NCBI GenBank assembly: GCA_029946045.1
Contig: JAQSDS010000408.1
Span: forward strand, 1-15,730
Reading direction: 5' to 3'
DNA length: 15,730 nt
Origin: Rhodoferax sp.
GTDB taxonomy: Bacteria; Pseudomonadota; Gammaproteobacteria; Burkholderiales; Burkholderiaceae_C
The notes under the pieces are model-generated. The model saw only the letters and a program-made list of their open reading frames with translations, searched no databases and was not told the origin of the DNA. Below are positions 6,362 through 14,100 of the stretch, one piece after another. The translations under genes and the position numbers were made by a program. The number at the start of each line of letters is the position of its first letter. Position 1 is the first letter of the stretch.

Positions 6362-8053
6362 ATGAATCCTGTGACACCCGACCAACTGGCTTTGCAGCGC
6401 TTGTATTTTTGGGAAAGAACGGCGCCCGACCAGATCGCATTGACCCAGCCCATGGGCGCTGGTGTGACCCGGGACTTTACCTGGGCGCAGGTGGGCGATG
6501 AAGTCCGGCGTATGGCCAGCCACCTGAAATCGCAGGGCTGGGAGCCCGGCGCCAAAGTCGCTATTTTGTCCAAAAACTGTGCCTGGTGGCTGATGAGTGA
6601 CCTGGCCATCTGGATGGCTGGCTATGTGTCGGTGCCCCTGTACCCCACGCTGGCACATGGCACCATAGAGCAAATTTTGTCCCACAGCGAGGCGCGCGCC
6701 TGTTTTGTTGGCAAGCTCGATGACTGGGAGGCCATGAAACCCGGCGTCCCCGTTGACCTGCCCTGCATCAGCTACCCACTGTCACCAGAAGATGCCATCA
6801 GACGCTTTGAAGGCTGGGATGCCATCGTTGCCCGTAACACGGCCCTCAACGGGGAGGTGATGCGCGATGCCGATGAACTCGCCACGCTGATCTACACCTC
6901 AGGCACCACGGGTCAACCCAAGGGCGTGATGCACAGTTTTGGCAATTTTGCCTGGGCCATCGGCCGTGGTGTTGAGCGGGTCAAGATGACACAGGACGAC
7001 CGCATGCTGTCCTACCTGCCGCTGGCCCATGTGGTCGAACGTGCCTTGGTGGAACATGGCTGGCTGGCCACCGGCATGCATGTGTTTTTTGCCGAATCGC
7101 TCGATACCTTTGCCAAGGACCTGCAGCGTGCGCGGCCCACGATTTTCTTCTCGGTGCCACGGCTCTGGGTCAAGTTTCAACAGGGCGTCCACCACAAGAT
7201 GCCGCCGGCCAAGCTCAAGCGGCTGCTGTCGATCCCGCTCATTGGCGGCCTGGTGCGGCGCAAGGTGCAAAAGGCGCTGGGCCTGGACCAATGCCGTTTT
7301 GCTGCGGGCGGTGCGGCCCCCATGCCGGTGCCGCTGCTGGCCTGGTATCGGCAACTGGGCCTGCCGGTCAACGAGGGTTATGGCATGACAGAGAACCTGG
7401 CTGTTTCCAACCTCACGCTGGCCGGTCAGAACCAGGAAGGCACGGTTGGCCCACCGTACACCGGTGTTGAGGTGCGCACCGACGCAGCTGACGGCGAGAT
7501 CCAGATGCGCAGCCAGGCCGTGATGCAGGGCTATTACAAAGAGCCTGAATTGACGCGTGAAACTTTCACTCCGGATGGCTGGCTGCACACCGGGGACAAG
7601 GGGCACATTGACGCGCAGGGCAGGCTGCACATCACTGGCCGTGTCAAGGACCTGTTCAAAACCAGCAAGGGCAAGTACGTGGCACCGGCGCCCATCGAAG
7701 ACAAGCTGGTGATGCACGAACTGGTGGAAGCCTGCGTGGTGACCGGGGCCAACCTGGGTCAGCCACTGGGCATCGTGATGCTCAACGCCGAGGCCCTGAA
7801 GCGAGCCGCAGATCCGGCCCAGCGGGTGCAGCTTGAAGCGGCGTTGGCGCAACACCTGACCACTATCAACGCCAGCCTGGACCCGCACGAACAACTCAAA
7901 TGCCTGGTCGTTGCCACCACCATCTGGACTGTGGAAAACGACATCGTGACGCCCACCTTCAAGGTCAAGCGCAATCGCATTGAAGATGTTTACTCGGCCA
8001 ATTACGAGCGCTGGGAAGATTCAGGTCAGGTGGTGATCTGGCAGGGCAGCTGA
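6362..8053 (+). CDS. AMP-binding long-chain acyl-CoA synthetase-like protein
   Basis: This 563-residue enzyme of the ANL adenylating superfamily should activate a carboxylic acid with ATP to an acyl-AMP and then transfer it to CoA. The core motifs are all visible: the phosphate-binding loop IYTSGTTGQPKG (177-188), YGMTE (340-344) that contacts the adenylate, the ATP-ribose Asp in HTGDKG (Asp412), the hinge region with Arg427 in GRVKDLFKTSKGKY, and the C-terminal catalytic Lys in TPTFKVKR (Lys534 by position). The layout resembles the long-chain (FAA1-type) branch, but chain length or aromatic preference cannot be read from sequence. There is no signal peptide, so it acts in the cytoplasm or at the inner membrane. 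It has its own promoter and Shine-Dalgarno. It ends tail to tail with the transporter gene, 24 bp apart. Confidence 0.9.
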   Translation: MNPVTPDQLALQRLYFWERTAPDQIALTQPMGAGVTRDFTWAQVGDEVRRMASHLKSQGWEPGAKVAILSKNCAWWLMSDLAIWMAGYVSVPLYPTLAHGTIEQILSHSEARACFVGKLDDWEAMKPGVPVDLPCISYPLSPEDAIRRFEGWDAIVARNTALNGEVMRDADELATLIYTSGTTGQPKGVMHSFGNFAWAIGRGVERVKMTQDDRMLSYLPLAHVVERALVEHGWLATGMHVFFAESLDTFAKDLQRARPTIFFSVPRLWVKFQQGVHHKMPPAKLKRLLSIPLIGGLVRRKVQKALGLDQCRFAAGGAAPMPVPLLAWYRQLGLPVNEGYGMTENLAVSNLTLAGQNQEGTVGPPYTGVEVRTDAADGEIQMRSQAVMQGYYKEPELTRETFTPDGWLHTGDKGHIDAQGRLHITGRVKDLFKTSKGKYVAPAPIEDKLVMHELVEACVVTGANLGQPLGIVMLNAEALKRAADPAQRVQLEAALAQHLTTINASLDPHEQLKCLVVATTIWTVENDIVTPTFKVKRNRIEDVYSANYERWEDSGQVVIWQGS

Positions 8054-8077
8054 ACTGCCAATGGGTTGATCAAGCGG

Positions 8078-9649
8078 CTAAAACCGGTAAGACAGTCCCA
8101 GGTGCAGGCGGCTGGGGTTGCCACCCGTTTGGGTGCTCTCGCTGTCGATGACGCGGGCGATGTCAGCGGCTACTTGAAGATTGCGGTGCGCAAACCGCAG
8201 GCCAACACCGGCACTGCTGATTGTTTCTGAGATGCCGGTCAGGCGCGCATGGACCGTGCCCCCGTCGGCAAAGATGACCGGCCGCAACTGCAGACCGCCC
8301 AGGTTAGGGCCCTTGGCCTCCAGGTTCCACTGGTAGCCACGTTCACCAGATACCACCCGATCGGCAAAACCGCGGACCGAGTTGGTGCCACCCAGGCCAA
8401 ACTGTTCACCGGAGATGAGCGCTTGGTCGGCATATTGGCCCTTGAGGCGTCCTGTGTAGCTCCAAGCCGATGTTTCCTTGCTGAGCTCCAGGCTGAAGCG
8501 CCAGGCATTCCAGTCCTTGGTGCCACCATTGGCAGCGTGGTCTGCCTCGTTGTTGTTGGCACCGCCCGACAAGTTGGCCAGGTATTCGATGCCTCCGGCG
8601 ATTTCGCCCCAAGTGGGTTCGTTGCGAAACAGATACTGCAGGGACAAAACCCGTGATCCCACATCGGGCTGGATGGTGGCGCCGTTGAACGTGGTCTTGT
8701 TCACAAACAGGCGGTCATCGAGGGCAAGCGCTACCGTTTGTTGCAGTGTGTTGATGCGGGGCAGGGCGCGTGCCAGGCGCACGCCGAGAAATTTACCGCT
8801 ACCGCTCACTTCGAACACCCCGGCACCTTGCTGCACGGTGCCTGAACTGATGTCGGATTGGGTGTAATAGGCCGACAGGTTGATGCCGGTGCCGTAAAAA
8901 GGTACTTGGTAATAGGCGCCAAACAGGCTGACATCGCTGGTATTGCGCGGGTCGGTGGTGTACGACAGGGTCGCGACATGGTCGCGGTCAAACAGATTGG
9001 CATGCTGCACGCCGCCGGTGATGCGGTAAGTGTTTTGGTCCGTGTTGCGATCGGACAAGGCCTGGTTACCGGACATGCCCGCAAAAAACACCAACACGGG
9101 TGAATCCTTGACTCTGACGACGGCATCCACCTTGCCCGCCTCCGCTGACTCCTTGAAGGTTACCGTGACCTGCTTGGCCGGGTTGTTGTTGCCGGCTGTG
9201 ATGTCCCGGCCCAACGTCCTGACCTCGGGCACCTCACCCTCCACCAGGTTGCTCAGGCTGCGGCGGATGTTGTCGGAACTAAAGTGCTCGTTGCCCGTCA
9301 CCTCCACGTGGCTGACTTTGATGCCGATCACCTGAAGCCGGATCTCGCCTGCGACTGGCTTTTGCACCGGCACAAACATGCGGTGGAAAGAAAAGCCGCG
9401 CTCGCGCATGGCGCTCTCCAGTGCGCCAGCCGCTGCCTCAATGTCGCTTAACTTTCGTTTTTCACCGATGAAGGGTGCCAGCAACAGGGTTGTTTCTTCC
9501 GCTGTCAGAGGGCTGTCCCCCTCAACAACATAGCGCGTGACATCGAGCGTGGGCTCTGGCGGCTGCGTCTGGCTCCAGGCGCTCTGGCTCAACAGGGCGG
9601 CCAGGAAAACAACTTGGAAGCGAAAGTTTTTTGGGGTGTTGATTGGCAT
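8078..9649 (-). CDS. Two-partner secretion outer-membrane transporter (TpsB; ShlB/FhaC/HecB family)
   Basis: The 523-residue product belongs to the Omp85-related TpsB family that threads a partner exoprotein across the outer membrane. A signal peptide (cleavage near AWS, residue 26) is followed almost at once by POTRA1 (about 34-108), POTRA2 (about 111-183), and a 16-strand-type barrel ending RLHLGLSYRF. The family signature VRGF is at 425-428 within GLGGTNSVRGFAD, and the FADGG strand motif is at 460-464. A longer in-frame start (9706) exists, but the signal peptide begins at 9649, where GAGGG (9661-9657) stands seven bases upstream. That Shine-Dalgarno overlaps the stop codon of the FecR-like gene, 10 bp away, so translation is probably coupled. 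There is little room for the H1 plug helix found in FhaC. Its likely client is the large exoprotein at the head of the operon. Confidence 0.93.
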   Translation of the reverse strand: MPINTPKNFRFQVVFLAALLSQSAWSQTQPPEPTLDVTRYVVEGDSPLTAEETTLLLAPFIGEKRKLSDIEAAAGALESAMRERGFSFHRMFVPVQKPVAGEIRLQVIGIKVSHVEVTGNEHFSSDNIRRSLSNLVEGEVPEVRTLGRDITAGNNNPAKQVTVTFKESAEAGKVDAVVRVKDSPVLVFFAGMSGNQALSDRNTDQNTYRITGGVQHANLFDRDHVATLSYTTDPRNTSDVSLFGAYYQVPFYGTGINLSAYYTQSDISSGTVQQGAGVFEVSGSGKFLGVRLARALPRINTLQQTVALALDDRLFVNKTTFNGATIQPDVGSRVLSLQYLFRNEPTWGEIAGGIEYLANLSGGANNNEADHAANGGTKDWNAWRFSLELSKETSAWSYTGRLKGQYADQALISGEQFGLGGTNSVRGFADRVVSGERGYQWNLEAKGPNLGGLQLRPVIFADGGTVHARLTGISETISSAGVGLRFAHRNLQVAADIARVIDSESTQTGGNPSRLHLGLSYRF

Positions 9650-9659
9650 GGTCTTGCCC

Positions 9660-11141
9660 TCACAGTCTGCAGATTTCCTGGCCGGGCTGGCCCAGGGTGA
9701 CACCAAACAATTGGAAGATCTGTCCGTTCAGATTGGTGAACAGCTCAGGCAGGGGGTAGGGGTCGTTGAGCAGAAAACTCGGCACCGGGGCCAGGCGCAG
9801 GGCCAAACCGTTGGGCCCAAGATAGCCGGCCTCGTTGATGCCCAGGTCGATGCGTGAACTGTCAGACATGAAGACATGCCCGTCCCGGACCAGCACATAC
9901 AGGCCATCTGCACCAAGAGACAATACCGTTGCAAACAGGTTGTCCCAGTTCACTTCCACCTGGTCAGGGCGGGGCGAGCCAAAATCTTTAAAGAAATCGG
10001 GCACGTTCTCAAGCAGTCGCGCCACACCGTCGCCGCCAATAAAGCCGACCCGGTTCAGCGGTACGTCCAGAGGTCCGACAAAAAAGTAGCTGCCGCCGAC
10101 CCAGGTGAGCATGAACAGGCCGTCGGGCTTTTTCGGGTTAGCCGAATTGGCCGCACTGGCTGCGCCAGCTCCGCTTAAGGAGGCATCGACACAGGGGCCT
10201 TCACAACTGATGTCCATACCGGTGCCGCGAATGCCGACGGTCGAGGTTTTGGTCTTGACAGAAAAAGCATCGGGTGACTTTTTACCGATCAAACCCGTGA
10301 AGGCCCGCAATCCGCCCTTGAGCAGCGACAGGCCCATGGCGTCGGGAGTCTGGGGCTTGTTGTACACAAAGGCATCGATGCGCAGGGTGCTCTGGGGGTT
10401 GACCGACACCTTGGACTGGTCCTTGAACCCGATCACGGCCACGCCACCGGCCCCGGTGCGCACGACATCGCCCTCATACAGGGGGGCGCCAACAGCAAGT
10501 GGCCGTGCCGGTTTGCCAGGCTGGCTGGCGGCTACCTCGCCGGTGGACTGCACCACCCGCGCCGCCACGATGCCGGTGACGACACCCGCCTGGGCGGCCT
10601 GCAAGGCTGCGAGGCTGGGTGCCGCGTTTTCCTGGCGGCAGTCCGCGCCACAAATCCGGGCATCAAAACTGGTGCCGATGATGCCGACCGTTGCTGTGTT
10701 GACCCTGAGTTCGATCCCGGCCGGATTGCGTTTGGCGATCTGGCCGGATGCCATGCGCATGCCACCTTTGAACAAGCGCATCACCGCGGCTTCTGCCCCC
10801 GGATTCTGTGAGTAACGTTCCAGCACAAAGGACGTGGATGGCCGCAGGGTGAACTTGGTCCCGTCGCTCAGCGTGATCACCGCAAAGCCTTTGTCGGTCG
10901 TGGTCAGCACATCGCCTTCCAGCACGGCGTCGCCACTGCCCAGAAAGCGCAAACCATCGCCAGGCTGCTGCGCTGTGGCCATGCCCTGCAAGTGGGTGAC
11001 TTCGCCTGCTTTTTGCTGGGCAGCAGCTGTGAGGGCCAGCAGGGCGATGACGATGCCGGCCAGCCAGCGTTGCAATAACCCGGTCCCGAAAAGTGGCTGG
11101 GCTGGCAGGCGGCCCGTAAGCTTGAGTGATGAACTTGTCAT
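9660..11141 (-). CDS. Exported protein with two tandem FecR domains, between tpsA and tpsB
   Basis: The 493-residue product has a long N-region and a hydrophobic signal segment (about 27-41, ending TAAAQQ), so it is exported or tethered to the inner membrane. Two FecR-type domains are clear duplicates. EGDVLTTTDKG to GIIGTSFD covers 75-160; EGDVVRTGAGG to GIRGTGMD covers 223-310. Each contains an LxKGGxR-like turn, and each is followed by a CxxxC pair (C164/C168 and C313/C317). A C-terminal region (about 340-493) with VRDGHVFM and NDPYPLP resembles tails I have seen on similar proteins. Unlike classical FecR, it has no cytoplasmic anti-sigma part and no adjacent sigma factor, so it is unlikely to be an iron-uptake regulator. 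The start at 11141 is chosen because AAGGA (11153-11149) lies seven bases before it. It begins 14 bp after the exoprotein gene. A role in exoprotein secretion or anchoring is inference. Confidence 0.85.
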   Translation of the reverse strand: MTSSSLKLTGRLPAQPLFGTGLLQRWLAGIVIALLALTAAAQQKAGEVTHLQGMATAQQPGDGLRFLGSGDAVLEGDVLTTTDKGFAVITLSDGTKFTLRPSTSFVLERYSQNPGAEAAVMRLFKGGMRMASGQIAKRNPAGIELRVNTATVGIIGTSFDARICGADCRQENAAPSLAALQAAQAGVVTGIVAARVVQSTGEVAASQPGKPARPLAVGAPLYEGDVVRTGAGGVAVIGFKDQSKVSVNPQSTLRIDAFVYNKPQTPDAMGLSLLKGGLRAFTGLIGKKSPDAFSVKTKTSTVGIRGTGMDISCEGPCVDASLSGAGAASAANSANPKKPDGLFMLTWVGGSYFFVGPLDVPLNRVGFIGGDGVARLLENVPDFFKDFGSPRPDQVEVNWDNLFATVLSLGADGLYVLVRDGHVFMSDSSRIDLGINEAGYLGPNGLALRLAPVPSFLLNDPYPLPELFTNLNGQIFQLFGVTLGQPGQEICRL

Positions 11142-11148
11142 GGCGCAG

Positions 11149-11153
11149 TCCTT
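11149..11153 (-). promoter_or_regulatory. Shine-Dalgarno deciding the FecR-like start
   Basis: On the minus strand AAGGA lies seven bases before the ATG at 11141. An upstream in-frame ATG at 11165 would overlap the end of the exoprotein gene and has no such site, so 11141 is preferred. Confidence 0.75.
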
Positions 11154-11155
11154 GT

Positions 11156-14100
11156 TCAATAGCACTGGTTCAGGCGACGAAGCTGCAACACCAGGTTGCC
11201 GTCTTCGTCGTACACCAGTTCAAACATGTCAACCGTCAGACCGTTCAGGGCCAGGATATCCGGGACCACCGAGAAGCCCAGGACGGGCGCAACATAGGCC
11301 TGAACAGTAAACAGGTCGGAACTAAGCAGGTTGGTGCTGCAGTTGGTGCACTGCCCCGTGACCGTGATGGTGCTGGGTGCTGTCGCCGTGATGGTGCCCC
11401 CTAGCAGGTTGACCGCGCCCGGGCCAGTGAAGTTGAAAGTGCCCGCCGAGATGCTGGCTGTGGCGCTCGACGTGGTCGAGTTGACCAGGTTCAGGTCGCC
11501 GATGGTGGCGGCCAGGTTGAACAGGCTGGCCGTGATGTTGACACCGGAAGTGGCGGTGGTGCCGGCCAACATCTGTACCGAGCCGTTGGAGACCACGTCA
11601 AGCTGTGCCGGGTCGATGTAGGCACCGCCCGCGGCGCCACCCTTCAATTCAACCGGGCCATACAGGCTGCTGATCAGCATGGTGCCGGTCGGTGCATTGG
11701 GTGGCTGGTCACCGGTCAGCAGTTTGGCGTCCGAGCCTGCCAAGGCACCGCCCTGCAGCAGCAGCTGACCAGCTACCAGGGTCATGTCCCCTGCCGCCGT
11801 GATTTTGGCCAGACCCTGCCCGTTGACATCGCCAATGCGCAGCAATCCGGCCGCGTCATAGTTCATGAGAATGGTCTGGTTGCCGCCGGACGTAAGCGCT
11901 GCGATGGAGCCCGTGGCATTGCTCAAATTGGTCACCGACAAGGTGGCCGTTCCTGCGGTAGCTTCATCGCCGCGCAAGTTGATGGTCTGGTCACCCGTGG
12001 CTGACAACCCGGCAAAGGGATTGGCGCCGCTGGTGGACGACAGACTAACGGCCAGCGTGTCCGCGTTGAGGGTCTGGCTGCCAGAGGAGCGGATGTAGGT
12101 GATCCAGCCGGCCTGGTTGTCCACTGTCACTGAGCCAGCGACCGCGATGTTTTGTGCGCTGCCAAAGGCTTCAATACTCGTCACGTTGACGTTGGGTGTG
12201 GCCAAAGGAGATATCAAGTTCAGGTTGCCACCCGTGCTGAGGGTTTGCGCGCCCGTGCCAGCCTGATAAATCCAGGTGTCTGCGACACCCGAGCCCCCTG
12301 TGACGGTGATGTCGCCGGTCACTGTCAGGGTCTGATTGCCGCTGGTCGAGTTGCGGATCGCTGTGGCCTGCAAATCTGTGCCGCTGCCATTGCCGCCGGT
12401 CATATTGAGCTTGCCAAAAGCGGTCAGGTTTTGTCCGGTACCCGCCAGCAATTGCGCACCTGAATTACTGCCCACACCACCCACCAGGGTGACATCGGCC
12501 GAACTTCGTATATTTTGGCTGCCTCCGCTTGCAATTTTGGCGTAGGCCCCCGCTGCTGTGCCACCGGTCAGGGTGATGCTGTCGGTCTGGTCGTAATAGA
12601 AATTGTCGACGTTGCCAATGGTCTGTGTGCCCGCAGTTGTCGACATTTCGGCAAAGGCGCTTGCCGTGCTAGCGGTCAGGGTGATGCTGCCACCAGCGTC
12701 TATGGTTTGACCGGTGGCAGCCTTGATCCACGCCGCCGTGCCGCTGGCACTGCCCGCTTGAACCAGCACGGCACCTGACGGGTCATTGTTGTAGTAAGAG
12801 TAAGTGTTGCCTATGCTTTGAAAACCGGCAATCGATTCAATGGCGGCGGTCATGTTGGCCGCCGTGCCACCGATGACCGACAGGTCGCCGCCAGTCATGA
12901 GGCTCTGGTTGCCCTGCGCCTGAATGCGGGCAATACCACCGCTGCCTGCCTGGACCAGAATGGCGTCGGTGGCATCGTTGGAGCTGGTCGAGCTTGAGCC
13001 GATGGTTTGTCCGCCTGCCGTGCTGCGGATCTCGGCCAAGGCGCCTGCGCCCGAATGACCCAGCACGCTGACAGTTCCACCTGCATAAATCGACTGGAAA
13101 CCTGTGGCTCGGATGGATGCCAGGGCACCTGAACCCAGACCGCCCTGCACCAAGATGTTTTTCGTTGGGTCAACACAACCGTAGTAATAACAATAGTCAG
13201 ACTGCGAACCCACCGTCTGGCTGGATCCCGCCGTCATTTCTGCTGTGGCATCGATGCCGCTGCCGCCCATCACGGTGATGTTGCCGCTAGCTGCCAGATT
13301 GACACGGTCTTTTGCTGCGTAGATGGACTGGCTGCCGCCGGCAGAAATCCTGGCATAGGCGCGGTCGCCTGAGCCACCGAGGACGTCCACCGAATCGGTT
13401 GCCGAGCCTCCGCTGCTCGACGTGGTTCCCAGCGATTGGCTCGAGGTGGCAGCAGAAATTTCGGCAAAGGCATCGGCACCGGTGCCGCCCTGGACGGTGA
13501 GGGCTCCAGAAATCTGGGTGAAGGATTGGGATGTACCTGCTTTCAGGAGCGCGTTGGCGTTGTTTCCGCCGCCGAGCACCGACAGTTCATGGATGCCACT
13601 GCCAGACTGGCTTTGAGTGGCTTCAACTTTGGCCAGGGCGCCATCGGCCGTGCCGGCCTGGATCAACAGGTAATTGCCCAAGCTGAGTGACTGGTTGCCG
13701 CTTGCGGTGAGGGCGGCTGATGCCCCTGCGATACCTGACGAGCCACCGGTAACAGTCAAGTCACGGCCAGCGGTGAGGTATTGCGTCCAGCCGGTGGCAG
13801 CATGATTGACCAATGCGGAGCCACCATCGGCCGTCACCTTGATGTCGCGGCCAGCGTACAGGTAGCTGTAACCGGACGTGCCAAGCTGGGTCACCGACAC
13901 ATTTTCACCGGCTGCCGCCCCCGCAGTGAACAACAGGTCGCGGCCAGCGCGCAGGTCATAACTATTGGCCGAGACCGCGCGTGCACCACCGCTGGCCTGG
14001 ATCACAAGGTCGGTCGTCGTGTTGATGTTGTAGCCCGCATTCAGGGTCAGCGCGTTCACGTTGCCGATGTCGCCGGCAACAAAAATGCTGCCGTCAAGTG

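Noticed and set aside
6899..7894. 331-codon open frame antisense to the acyl-CoA synthetase
   Set aside because: High GC opens antisense frames. All ANL motifs lie on the plus strand, and this frame has no signal, motif or ribosome-binding site.
9650..9706. Upstream start giving TpsB a 19-residue extension
   Set aside because: It would overlap the FecR-like gene and put a charged, non-signal sequence ahead of a clear signal peptide that has its own Shine-Dalgarno.
10105..10815. 236-codon open frame antisense to the FecR-like gene
   Set aside because: It lies wholly opposite two clear FecR domains and has no independent support.
11865..13965. CRISPR-like or recent tandem DNA repeat
   Set aside because: The periodicity is in the protein; unit lengths vary by multiples of three and the DNA is diverged, with no constant direct repeats or spacers.
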